A DNA stretch of 35,046 nt from Clostridiales bacterium (GTDB lineage Bacteria; Bacillota; Clostridia; Lachnospirales; Lachnospiraceae): contig DXXQ01000036.1 in the NCBI GenBank assembly GCA_019416265.1, forward strand, positions 1-35,046. The letters run 5' to 3'. The notes under the pieces are model-generated. The model did no database searches. It was not told where the DNA came from and was given only the letters and a program-made list of their open reading frames with translations. The position numbers were made by a program, and so were the translations under genes. Below are positions 7,821-15,420 of the stretch, piece by piece (position 1 is the stretch's first letter; every line of letters begins with the position of its first letter).

Positions 7821-8021
7821 TTAGCATTTTGTAACGTTAGCTGCCTGCATTCCACGTGCGCCTTCTGTTAAGTCGTATGTTACAGCCTGACCTTCTTCAA
7901 GGGATTTGAATCCTTCACCGTTGATAGCGGAGAAATGTACGAATACGTCTGCTCCGTCCTCACCTGTGATAAATCCGTAACCTTTTTCTGCGTTGAACCA
8001 TTTTACAGTTCCCTTGTTCAT
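7821..8021 (-). CDS. Cold-shock protein, CspA family
   Basis: This 66-residue single cold-shock domain binds single-stranded RNA and DNA as a chaperone. RNP1 (KGYGFITG) and RNP2 (VFVHF) are both intact, and the length is exactly that of the family. The RBS GGAGG lies ten bases before the ATG on the minus strand. It is transcribed alone from a consensus promoter at 8169-8197 through a leader of about 140 bases, a layout typical of cold-regulated csp genes. The paralogue (CspA, CspB and so on) cannot be decided. Confidence 0.96.
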   Translation of the reverse strand: MNKGTVKWFNAEKGYGFITGEDGADVFVHFSAINGEGFKSLEEGQAVTYDLTEGARGMQAANVTKC

Positions 8022-8162
8022 TTCGTGTTACCTCCATAAAAAATAAAAAGTTAAAAAGCTTTTTTCTGGCGATAAAAAAATCACCAGATTTTACAGACTA
8101 TATCATGTAAAAATATAATCTCTAAAAACTAGTGATTTTACATTAAATAATCTTTTAAAGAT
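8022..8162 (-). promoter_or_regulatory. Long structured 5' leader of the cold-shock gene
   Basis: The leader runs from the predicted start near 8162 down to 8022. It contains a hairpin with arms 8066-8073 and 8080-8087 (one G-U pair), and a longer-range inverted repeat of ATGTAAAA (8105-8112) with TTTTACAT (8136-8143). The segment TGTAAAATC occurs twice on the minus strand (near 8141 and 8094), which permits alternative pairings. A cold-sensing role is inferred from the family. Confidence 0.55.
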
Positions 8163-8168
8163 GTTATG

Positions 8169-8197
8169 ATTATATATCCTGCAACTTTCTGTGTCAA
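8169..8197 (-). promoter_or_regulatory. Consensus sigma-A promoter of the cold-shock gene
   Basis: On the minus strand TTGACA (8192-8197) and TATAAT (8169-8174) are separated by exactly 17 bp: a full consensus promoter. This predicts very high transcription, with control likely at the RNA level. Confidence 0.9.
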
Positions 8198-8238
8198 GCA
8201 TAAATGTAAATATTTCCATAGTACTGACAAAAAAAGAC

Positions 8239-8267
8239 TTTATTAAATCAGGGTTATCGTGTATGAT
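8239..8267 (+). promoter_or_regulatory. Probable pyr operon promoter
   Basis: TTTATT (8239-8244) and TATGAT (8262-8267) are 17 bp apart; the predicted start near 8274 leaves a leader of only about 25 bases before pyrC. There is no room for a PyrR-type attenuator, so pyrimidine control by that route is unlikely here. Confidence 0.5.
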
Positions 8268-8299
8268 ATACAATAGGAAAAAAGAAGGGAGATATAAGC

Positions 8300-9589
8300 A
8301 TGGGTATTCTGATTCGCGGCGGACGCATGGTAGATGCGGCCACGGACACTGATAAAAAAGCAGACATCTATCTGGAAGACGGAGTGATCGTCGAAATAGG
8401 CGAAAAGCTGGCTCTGAAGGATAAAAAAAATGACAGAGTAATCGATGCAAAAGGCTGCCTGGTACTTCCGGGACTGATCGATCTGCATGTGCATTTCAGA
8501 GATCCGGGACAGACACATAAAGAAGATATAGAGACAGGTTCAAAGGCGGCGGCAAGAGGCGGTGTGACCACCGTAGTGGCAATGCCCAATACAACACCGG
8601 TTATCGACAGCCCTGACCGTGTAAATTATGTACACAATAAGGCTGCCCAGGTATCCGGTATACATGTACTCCAGTCCGGAGCGATCACAACAGGTGAGAA
8701 AGGGGAAGAACTGGCTGATATTGAAGGAATGGCTAAAGTCGGAATTCCGGCGCTTTCCGAGGACGGCAAGTCTGTAATGAACAGCAGTCTCTGCCGGGAG
8801 GCAATGAAGATTGCAGCGAAATATGACCTGCCGATTTTTGCCCACTGTGAAGACATCGATCTTCGGGGAAAGGGCTGTATGAATGAGGATGAGAATGCGG
8901 AACGTTTGGGACTTCCCGGGATCTGTAATGCCACGGAGGATGTGATCGCAGCGAGGGACATCCTTCTTGCGAAAGAGAACGGAGCGCGCCTCCATCTTTG
9001 CCACTGTTCCACCAAAGGAGTAGCAGAGATGATGGAAGTGATTCGCCAGCAGGGGATCAAAAATATCACAGCAGAGGTTTGCCCGCACCATTTTATCCTT
9101 ACCTCCGACGACATTAAGAGAGACGATCCGAATTATAAGATGAATCCGCCTCTTCGAAAGAAAGAGGATGTGGAGGCACTGATCCAGGGACTGAAGGACG
9201 GATCCTTCCAGGTCATCAGTACGGACCATGCGCCTCATGCTGCAAAGGATAAAACAGGCTCCATGCGCACGGCTGCTTTTGGCATTGTGGGAATCGAGAC
9301 AAGCTTTGCTCTTACCTACACAGCCCTGGTAGAAACAGGAATCCTGACTATGAAGCAGCTTGTGGAAAAAATGAGCTGGAATCCGGCACAGATTCTCGGT
9401 CTTGAATGCGGAACTCTGCAGGAGGGGCATCCGGCAGATGTGATCATTGTGGACACAGAGAAGGAATATACCATCAATAAAGATGAATTTGTATCCAAAG
9501 GGAAAAACACACCTTTTGACGGCTGGAAAGTAAAGGGAAAAGTTCTCTGCACTATCTGCGACGGAAAAATCGTATATCAGGATAAATGA
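8300..9589 (+). CDS. pyrC: Dihydroorotase
   Basis: The 429-residue protein is a class I dihydroorotase, closing N-carbamoyl-aspartate to dihydroorotate in step 3 of UMP synthesis. The metal and substrate residues are visible: HVHFRDPG (His63, His65, Arg67), SEDGKS (Asp155), AHCED (His182), LHLCHCST (His232/235) and STDHAPH (Asp309, His313). Length matches the Bacillus-type enzyme. The ATG has GAAGGGAG upstream. It is the first gene of pyrC-pyrF-pyrK-pyrD; no aspartate carbamoyltransferase or carbamoyl-phosphate synthase gene is in the window. Confidence 0.96.
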   Translation: MGILIRGGRMVDAATDTDKKADIYLEDGVIVEIGEKLALKDKKNDRVIDAKGCLVLPGLIDLHVHFRDPGQTHKEDIETGSKAAARGGVTTVVAMPNTTPVIDSPDRVNYVHNKAAQVSGIHVLQSGAITTGEKGEELADIEGMAKVGIPALSEDGKSVMNSSLCREAMKIAAKYDLPIFAHCEDIDLRGKGCMNEDENAERLGLPGICNATEDVIAARDILLAKENGARLHLCHCSTKGVAEMMEVIRQQGIKNITAEVCPHHFILTSDDIKRDDPNYKMNPPLRKKEDVEALIQGLKDGSFQVISTDHAPHAAKDKTGSMRTAAFGIVGIETSFALTYTALVETGILTMKQLVEKMSWNPAQILGLECGTLQEGHPADVIIVDTEKEYTINKDEFVSKGKNTPFDGWKVKGKVLCTICDGKIVYQDK

Positions 9590-9619
9590 TTTGAAAATTA
9601 ACATTCAGGAGGAAATATT

Positions 9620-10546
9620 ATGATTAATAAACTGATTGAAAAAATCCAGAAAACAAACGCGCCTATCGTAGTTGGACTCGATCCTATGATGAACTACATT
9701 CCGAAACACATTCAGGAAAAAGCCTTCGCAGAATTCGGCGAGACTCTGGAAGGCGCTGCAGAGGCAATCTGGCAGTATAACAAAGGCATTGTAGATGCAA
9801 CATATGACCTGATTCCGGCTGTGAAGCCTCAGATTGCCATGTACGAGCAGTTCGGGATTCCGGGACTTATGGCATATAAAAGAACAGTAGATTACTGTAA
9901 GGAGAAAGACCTTGTGGTAATCGGAGATATCAAACGTGGTGATATTGGTTCCACATCTGCTGCATATGCAGTTGGCCACCTTGGAAAAGTTCAGGTGGGA
10001 AGCAAATCCTACGCAGGCTTTGATGAAGATTTTGCTACCGTAAACCCATACCTTGGTTCTGACGGTGTGAAACCGTTCATCGAAGTATGTAAAGAAGAAA
10101 ATAAAGGCCTTTTCATCCTTGTGAAGACTTCCAATCCGTCCAGCGGCGAATTCCAGGACAGAATCATCGAGGGACGCCCTCTTTATGAGTGGGTTGGAGA
10201 AAAGGTTGCCGAGTGGGGCGAAGAGCATATGGGCAATGGTTACAGCTACATCGGCGCTGTTGTAGGAGCAACTTATCCGGAAATGGGTAAGGTTCTCCGT
10301 AAGGTTATGCCGAAAACCTTCATCCTTGTACCGGGCTACGGCGCACAGGGCGGTAAAGGCGCGGATCTTGTCCACTTCTTTAATGAAGACGGACTGGGCG
10401 CAATCGTAAACTCCTCCCGTGGAATCATTGCAGCTTACAAACAGGAAAAATATGCGAAATTCGGGGAACTGAATTATGCAGACGCTTCCCGCGCAGCAGT
10501 GGAAGATATGATCGCAGATATCAGCGGCGCTCTGAACAGACGCTAG
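9620..10546 (+). CDS. pyrF: Orotidine 5'-phosphate decarboxylase, type 2
   Basis: The 308-residue protein is the longer type 2 OMP decarboxylase, which makes UMP in the last step of the pathway. The catalytic segment GDIKRGDIGSTSAAY (102-116) contains the Asp/Lys/Asp triad (Asp103, Lys105, Asp108). The substrate loop AVKPQIAMYEQFG and the phosphate-binding LVPGYGAQGG are also present. The ATG is preceded by AGGAGG. It lies 30 bp after pyrC and 9 bp before pyrK, so it is clearly co-transcribed. Confidence 0.96.
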   Translation: MINKLIEKIQKTNAPIVVGLDPMMNYIPKHIQEKAFAEFGETLEGAAEAIWQYNKGIVDATYDLIPAVKPQIAMYEQFGIPGLMAYKRTVDYCKEKDLVVIGDIKRGDIGSTSAAYAVGHLGKVQVGSKSYAGFDEDFATVNPYLGSDGVKPFIEVCKEENKGLFILVKTSNPSSGEFQDRIIEGRPLYEWVGEKVAEWGEEHMGNGYSYIGAVVGATYPEMGKVLRKVMPKTFILVPGYGAQGGKGADLVHFFNEDGLGAIVNSSRGIIAAYKQEKYAKFGELNYADASRAAVEDMIADISGALNRR

Positions 10547-10555
10547 GAGGAAGCT

Positions 10556-11338
10556 ATGAGCGAAAAGACAAAAGAAATTTGCAAAATTGTAAGTCAGGAG
10601 TGCATTGGCACAGATATTTACAGCCTGTGGCTCCAGACAGATAAAATTGCGGCAAACGCAAGACCGGGACAGTTTGTTTCTCTTTACTCCAGAGATGGAA
10701 GCAAGCTTCTTCCACGTCCGATCAGTCTCTGTGAGATTTATAAGGAGAACGGAAGAATCCGCGTAGTTTACAGAGTGACAGGCAAGGATACCGGAACAGA
10801 AGAATTTTCCCGTCTTCACAAAGGAGTGGGAATTGAGACAATGGGGCCTCTGGGAAACGGCTTCCCTCTTGAGGAAGTGAAAGGGAAAAAAGTATTTCTC
10901 ATGGGCGGCGGAATCGGAATTCCTCCAATGCTGGAAACTGCCAAGGAGCTGGAGGCGGAAGCGACTATGGTCCTGGGCTACAGAGACGAGCTTTTCCTGA
11001 ATGAAGAGTTCGAAAAGTATGGCAAAGTTTATGTGGCAACAGAGGATGGAAGCGCAGGAACAAAGGGAAATGTCATGGATGCCATTCGTGAGAACAATCT
11101 GGAGGCAGACGCGATTTTTGCCTGCGGTCCGGCTCCTATGCTCCGTGCGATCAAGGCTTATGCTCTTGAGAAAAATATTCCCTGCTGGGTTTCCATGGAA
11201 GAACGTATGGCCTGCGGCGTAGGCGCCTGTCTTGCCTGTGTATGTAAATCCAAAGAAGCAGACCATCACTCCCATGTACATAACAAGCGTGTGTGCAAGG
11301 ATGGCCCTGTATTCCTGAGCACGGAGGTGGAAATCTGA
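10556..11338 (+). CDS. pyrK: Dihydroorotate dehydrogenase electron-transfer subunit
   Basis: This 260-residue subunit couples the type 1B dehydrogenase to NAD. It has an FAD-binding barrel (RPISLCEI near 60), an NAD-binding fold (GGGIGIPPML, about 118-127) and a C-terminal [2Fe-2S] site with cysteines in ERMACGVGACLACVCK and KRVCKDG. It is made with PyrD as a heterotetramer. The stop codon TGA (11336-11338) overlaps the ATG of pyrD by one base, implying translational coupling. Confidence 0.95.
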   Translation: MSEKTKEICKIVSQECIGTDIYSLWLQTDKIAANARPGQFVSLYSRDGSKLLPRPISLCEIYKENGRIRVVYRVTGKDTGTEEFSRLHKGVGIETMGPLGNGFPLEEVKGKKVFLMGGGIGIPPMLETAKELEAEATMVLGYRDELFLNEEFEKYGKVYVATEDGSAGTKGNVMDAIRENNLEADAIFACGPAPMLRAIKAYALEKNIPCWVSMEERMACGVGACLACVCKSKEADHHSHVHNKRVCKDGPVFLSTEVEI

Positions 11339-12240
11339 TGAATATGAGCGTAAATATCGCCGGAGTGGAATGGAAAAACCCGGTGACTGTTGCATCCGGT
11401 ACCTTTGGGTCCGGCGCAGAATACAGTGAATTTGTAGATTTGAACAAGCTTGGAGCAGTGACCACCAAGGGCGTCGCAAACGTGCCCTGGGAGGGAAATG
11501 CCACTCCCCGTATCGCAGAGGTGAAGTCCGGGATGATGAACGCCATCGGTCTTCAGAATCCGGGAATCGATGTGTTCTGCGAAAGAGATATCCCGTTTTT
11601 ACAGCAGTACGATACAAACATCATCGTGAATGTCTGCGGCCATGCGCCGGAGGAATATCTGGCTGTTGTGGAACGTCTGGCAGACCAGCCCATCGACATG
11701 ATGGAAATTAATATTTCCTGCCCCAATGTCAATGCAAATTTCCTTGCTTTCGGCCAGGACCCCAAGCATGTGGAAGAGCTTACCAGAGAGATCAAAAAAA
11801 TTGCAAAGCAGCCGGTGATCATGAAGCTGACACCGAACGTTACCGATATCGCTGAGATCGCGAGAGCTGCAGAGGCAGGCGGTGCTGACGCGGTTTCTCT
11901 GATTAACACCCTCACAGGCATGAAGATTGATATCAATCGCAGAACCTTCGCTCTGGCGAACCGTACAGGCGGCGTTTCCGGACCTTGTGTGAAACCGGTG
12001 GCAGTCCGCATGGTATACCAGGTTGCAAACGCAGTGAAGATCCCGGTGATCGGAATGGGCGGCATTGAGTGCGCAGAGGATGCGCTGGAATTCATCATGG
12101 CAGGTGCGACAGCCGTATCCGTGGGAACAGCTAACTTCTATAACCCGAATGTGACAATGGAAGTGATCAAAGGAATCGAAGACTACATGATCAGAAATGG
12201 GGGCGAAGACATCCACGAACTGATCGGATGTGTGAAATAA
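11338..12240 (+). CDS. pyrD: Dihydroorotate dehydrogenase, type 1B catalytic subunit
   Basis: The 300-residue FMN enzyme oxidises dihydroorotate to orotate. I place the start at the ATG at 11338, because GGAGGTGG lies seven bases upstream and the reading frame there overlaps the pyrK stop as usual; the in-frame ATG at 11293 would add 15 residues from within pyrK. The catalytic cysteine (Cys128 in NISCPNVNANFLAFGQ) marks a class 1B enzyme, and Lys44 (TTKGV) contacts FMN. It ends the first pyr block before a terminator. Confidence 0.95.
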   Translation: MNMSVNIAGVEWKNPVTVASGTFGSGAEYSEFVDLNKLGAVTTKGVANVPWEGNATPRIAEVKSGMMNAIGLQNPGIDVFCERDIPFLQQYDTNIIVNVCGHAPEEYLAVVERLADQPIDMMEINISCPNVNANFLAFGQDPKHVEELTREIKKIAKQPVIMKLTPNVTDIAEIARAAEAGGADAVSLINTLTGMKIDINRRTFALANRTGGVSGPCVKPVAVRMVYQVANAVKIPVIGMGGIECAEDALEFIMAGATAVSVGTANFYNPNVTMEVIKGIEDYMIRNGGEDIHELIGCVK

Positions 12241-12266
12241 GTTAAGGAATCTTTATATATAAAAAG

Positions 12267-12306
12267 AAAGCTCCGAAAGCCATTACCCGGTTTTTGGAGC
12301 TTTTTG
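12267..12306 (+). terminator. Terminator after pyrD
   Basis: AAAGCTCC (12267-12274) pairs with GGAGCTTT (12296-12303), with further A-U pairs inside and a T-tail after. An A-run precedes it, so it probably also terminates the convergent AraC gene. Confidence 0.85.
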
Positions 12307-12361
12307 TAGTTTTATCCAGAACTGTTTTAAAACTTTGCGCCCTCTGGTGAGAACTTTGAGA

Positions 12362-13201
12362 CTATTTTTTCTTGTGGAGTCTCCGGTAGGCCAGGGCGCT
12401 CATACCGCAGGCTTTCTGAAAACTCTGGGAAAAATAACTCTGGGAAGAGAAACCGGATAGTCTTGCTATGTCAGAAATCCGGTAGTCTGTATTTTCCAGA
12501 AGGTTTTTGCAAATTTCGATCCGCCTGTTGTTCAGATATTGAATCGGAGGAACGCCATAATAATTGGTGAATTTATGGGTCAGGTAATATTTATTCAGAT
12601 GGCTGAGCCTTGACAGGGTGTCAAGTGTGATTTCCTCGTTGTAATTGGAATCAAGGTAATTTCGTATCATTTCACATTCACTGGAAGGCTGTCTTGAGGA
12701 AGTAATTGCCATAACAGAACCGGTGATGCGGTGAAGCTGGATGACAAGGCACTCCAGCATATGCTGGCAGACTTCTTCATAGCCGTCTGCCTTTTGGGAA
12801 AGCTCATGGAGCAGGGAGTAGAAATAAAAATGAAAGTCGGGATATTTGTTCTTGCAGTTTAGGATCCGGAAATTTTTGCGGTCAGGAAAAGAAAATCCAA
12901 TGCCGTCAATGCCCACTGTATAGTAGCTTAAAGGTGATTTTTCGCTTGAAAATTCCGTATGATTTACATGGGGATTGATGAGGATCAGCTGATCTTTGGT
13001 GATGGGATACAAAGAATCATCCATCAGGAAATCGCCTTTTCCGTCTTTTACATAGATAAGCTCCGTGAAATAATGAGAATGGCGGATGTTTTTCCATTCT
13101 CCTTCATCCCTGGAGGAGGATGCCTCTACAAGGACTGCTTTGTTTGTATGTTCTCTGTGCGCATCGCTGGGAGCACAGAAATTAAAAGTAATCGTACCCA
13201 T
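12362..13201 (-). CDS. AraC-family transcriptional regulator
   Basis: The 279-residue protein has an N-terminal cupin-like sensor (about 30-120, with the metal/ligand motif-like HSHYFTELIYVKDGKG) and a C-terminal double helix-turn-helix (about 178-277), whose second helix ends in the family hallmark ISDIARLSGFSSQSYFSQSF. Such proteins usually activate sugar-use genes next to them, but no transporter or glycoside hydrolase gene is adjacent. On one side is the pyrD terminator and on the other a nuclease/transposase gene. It is therefore an orphan, possibly carried in with the surrounding island. The RBS GGAAGG precedes the ATG. Confidence 0.92.
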   Translation of the reverse strand: MGTITFNFCAPSDAHREHTNKAVLVEASSSRDEGEWKNIRHSHYFTELIYVKDGKGDFLMDDSLYPITKDQLILINPHVNHTEFSSEKSPLSYYTVGIDGIGFSFPDRKNFRILNCKNKYPDFHFYFYSLLHELSQKADGYEEVCQHMLECLVIQLHRITGSVMAITSSRQPSSECEMIRNYLDSNYNEEITLDTLSRLSHLNKYYLTHKFTNYYGVPPIQYLNNRRIEICKNLLENTDYRISDIARLSGFSSQSYFSQSFQKACGMSALAYRRLHKKK

Positions 13202-13242
13202 AAAAAGTTCCTTCCCAAATAAAGTAGGATTTGCGTATTTTC

Positions 13243-13271
13243 ACAATACCATACAGGGGAAGAAATAGCAA
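13243..13271 (-). promoter_or_regulatory. Promoter of the AraC-family regulator
   Basis: On the minus strand TTGCTA (13266-13271) and TATTGT (13243-13248) are 17 bp apart, with a TG one base before the -10 (extended -10). Confidence 0.6.
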
Positions 13272-13301
13272 TAAAATTAAGGGGAGAGTTTGGTGGATGA
13301 A

Positions 13302-13487
13302 TTGTCAAACATACTCTGGCGTTTTTGTATGTTTTTTGATAAAATTAAAGCAAGAAAAATACAAAGAAGGTGAGTGAAGGAGTCAAATGTCACTTACAAA
13401 AGAGAAAAAGAAATAGAGCATACATTTCGAGGAATCCTTTTATGCACGGAAGATGACGATACATAAGTTCAGGAAAGGAGAATCCTC
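13302..13487 (+). other. Leader region of the Rpn-type gene
   Basis: An inverted repeat AAACATAC (13307-13314) / GTATGTTT (13327-13334) followed by TTTT may be a terminator or operator. A possible 9-codon frame starts at ATG 13387 with GAAGGAG upstream and stops at TAG 13416; it looks like an accident or a remnant. A weak TTGTCA-17-TTGTAT promoter candidate is at 13302-13330. Confidence 0.35.
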
Positions 13488-14381
13488 GTGGGGAATCATA
13501 CTATTTTTGACGATGTTTTCCGGACGATGCTGGAAAAAATGCCGGAGCTTGTTATTCCGTTAATCAATGAAGTTTTCGGCACGGAATATCCGGAAGATGT
13601 TTCAATTATTCAAAAGAGAAACGAGCATGAGACAAAAAGCGGCGAGATCATTACAGATTCCCATCTGTTTATCAGGAACAGGGTTTATCACATGGAATGC
13701 CAGAGTACCGGTGATCCCACAATGGTCATCCGTATGATTGAATACGATTTTGCCACAGCTCTTGAATATGCACAAAGAGAAAACGGAAAAGTCCGTATAT
13801 ATTTTCCACATTCCTGCGTATTATATCTTCGTGGGAAATATGGCGCAGATATGCTGGAGATGGAAATAGTGATGCCGGATGGCAGGACACTGGAATATCA
13901 TGTGCCTATCATTCGGATGGAACAGTATACGAGAGATGTACTCTTCCGAAAAAAACTGCTGTTTCTGCTTCCGTTCTATGTCATACGCTACGAAAAGCAG
14001 AAAAAAGAACTGGAAGAAAATACAGAGAAACTGGACAGCCTGCTGTCCGAGTACCGTCTCATCGAAAAGCATCTGGAAGAAGAGCTTCTTGATAAGGGAA
14101 AGGAAAAAGAATACCGGGATTTAATTGAGCTTATTATCCGAATCGCCGACTACATTTTCGAGGATTCGGGAAAAGCAAGAAAGGGAGTAGGTGATGTTAT
14201 GGGCGGAAATGTACTGGAACTGGAATCTGACCGACTGATTCAGCGCGGAGAGGAACAGCAGGCGCTGAAAACCGCACGCCTGATGCTGATAGATGGGAAA
14301 TTATCATTGGAAGAAATTTCTCGTTTTTCGGGGCTGGAACCGGAAAGGATTAAGCAGTTAAAAAGGGAAGAGAACCTGTAA
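13488..14381 (+). CDS. Rpn-family recombination-promoting nuclease/putative transposase
   Basis: This 297-residue protein matches the Rpn/PD-(D/E)XK nuclease-transposase family abundant in Lachnospiraceae. The N-terminal FDDVFRTMLEKMPELVIPLINEVFG and the core Asp57...Glu70-x-Gln72 (ITDSHLF, YHMECQS) form the likely catalytic strand, with Gln in place of Lys. A charged coiled region (about 163-205) follows, and the C-terminal LSLEEISRFSGLEPERIKQL is typical of the family. The start is GTG with AAGGAG seven bases upstream. No terminal inverted repeats were seen. Members are encoded in many copies per genome and promote recombination; a transposase role is not proven. Confidence 0.85.
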   Translation: MGNHTIFDDVFRTMLEKMPELVIPLINEVFGTEYPEDVSIIQKRNEHETKSGEIITDSHLFIRNRVYHMECQSTGDPTMVIRMIEYDFATALEYAQRENGKVRIYFPHSCVLYLRGKYGADMLEMEIVMPDGRTLEYHVPIIRMEQYTRDVLFRKKLLFLLPFYVIRYEKQKKELEENTEKLDSLLSEYRLIEKHLEEELLDKGKEKEYRDLIELIIRIADYIFEDSGKARKGVGDVMGGNVLELESDRLIQRGEEQQALKTARLMLIDGKLSLEEISRFSGLEPERIKQLKREENL

Positions 14382-14404
14382 TAAAAAGATGATATATGGA
14401 AGAA

Positions 14405-14436
14405 ACAGATCGGGCAGAAAGCTCCGGTCTGTTTTT
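14405..14436 (+). terminator. Terminator of the Rpn-type gene
   Basis: ACAGATCGG (14405-14413) pairs with CCGGTCTGT (14424-14432, one wobble pair), followed by TTTTCT. Confidence 0.85.
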
Positions 14437-14975
14437 CTCTATCCTGAAATTCCGGCATAAAGCAAAAAGGCAAATGAAAAATTTTAAAAATATGTGGGGA
14501 GTCAAAGTTCCTGTCTTTGTTCTGACGTACCAAACAGCAGGTTGAGGGCAGAGCTGGCAATGGAAGTGTTGAACAGCAAAATATGATTTTTAGAGAAAAT
14601 CACAGACAGCATGATAACACAAAAAAGGCTTTATCCAACTTATCAAGCGTGGGAGAAACCGATGAAAGAGACAGAAAAAGCACTTAAACATAAAGGAACT
14701 TTCAGGATGTTTTGGGGTTGGAGATACGAAAATAAGGGGATTTTTGCATAATCCATATAATAATTTTACGGTTAGAATTGGAAATAGTCTGCATACTCAC
14801 AAAGTAAGATTAGATAAATGGCCGAATAATCAAGTTGTAGAGTAAGAAAAGGACTATTTGACAGTTTTTCATACATTTTTAAACAAGTTCCTTGATTGAA
14901 ATAACAGGAAATATATGATAAAATTGAGAAGATTTAATAGGTGTTTTTCCGATTTTGCTAGGAAAGGGGGCAGTG
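14437..14975. other. Decayed or non-coding part of the pyrD-pyrE island
   Basis: No intact gene is visible. ATG 14662 opens a 29-codon frame with GGGAG upstream (MKETEKALKHKG...), ending at 14751. The frame beside it stays open until 14845 and ends HNPYNNFTVRIGNS...NQVVE, which reads like a protein C-terminus; together they suggest a frameshifted gene remnant. I do not recognise it. Confidence 0.35.
14892..14919 (+). promoter_or_regulatory. Candidate promoter of the integrase remnant
   Basis: TTGATT (14892-14897) and TATGAT (14914-14919) are 16 bp apart, about 50 bases before the remnant's ATG. Confidence 0.4.
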
Positions 14976-15254
14976 ATGGGCAAATCACTTAACAGGAAAG
15001 AATTAGGGAATGGTATATCTCAAAGAAAAGACGGATTATATCAAGCCCGATTTATCAATCGTTTCGGTAAAGGACAGACAATTTATGCAGAAACTTTAAA
15101 TGAGGTAAGACATAAGTTGTGAACCGAACAGTATAATGATGAAAAAAGAATTAATAGTCTGAAAGGTCAAAAATTACAAAAACAGGAAAATATTCTAAAA
15201 GGTAAAACTGTAAAGAAAGAATTTCAAAATCTTGCAGAAACTTTTGAGACATGA
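14976..15254 (+). pseudogene. Tyrosine integrase N-terminal remnant
   Basis: ATG 14976, preceded by AAGGGGG, opens a frame that reads MGKSLNRKELGNGISQRKDG and continues LYQARFINRFGKGQTIYA. This is the N-terminal arm-type DNA-binding domain of Tn916-like/ICE tyrosine recombinases. After 48 codons there is a TGA (15120-15122) where an Arg codon would fit (HKL-stop-TEQYNDEKR), and homology-like sequence continues to a second TGA at 15252. The core-binding and catalytic domains are missing. It is a relic of an integrated element lying between pyrD and pyrE. The family call is from motif recognition only. Confidence 0.75.
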
Positions 15255-15420
15255 TACATTACAAATGATAATGGACTTGTATTGCCATGGAACAGAAGAT
15301 ACGCTGTTCTTGGAAATGGAAAAGTTCGAGAAATGGTATAGTTGAGTGTGAAATGGTGTAGTAGGGGATAATAGAAAATAAGGGCGAAAAAAGCCTATAA
15401 ATACGGAGGTTTTAAGAAAT
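15255..15420 (+). promoter_or_regulatory. pyrE upstream region with a direct repeat
   Basis: Two near-identical 12-mers, GAAATGGTATAG (15330-15341) and GAAATGGTGTAG (15350-15361), are spaced 20 bp apart. A weak promoter TTGAGT (15342-15347) / GATAAT (15367-15372) with a long 19-bp spacer overlaps them. The RBS CGGAGG lies before the pyrE ATG. Confidence 0.4.

Noticed and set aside
8268..8299. PyrR attenuator before pyrC
   Set aside because: The predicted leader is about 25 bases and no terminator/antiterminator pair is present.
11293..11337. Upstream ATG start for pyrD
   Set aside because: It lies within pyrK and has no RBS; ATG 11338 has GGAGGTGG and the usual one-base overlap.
9605..11617. 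Very long open frame (670 codons) on the minus strand opposite pyrF, pyrK and pyrD
   Set aside because: It is antisense to three clearly conserved genes, has no family-like motifs, and its composition (Cys, His, Phe, Ser rich) is what reverse-strand codon bias gives.
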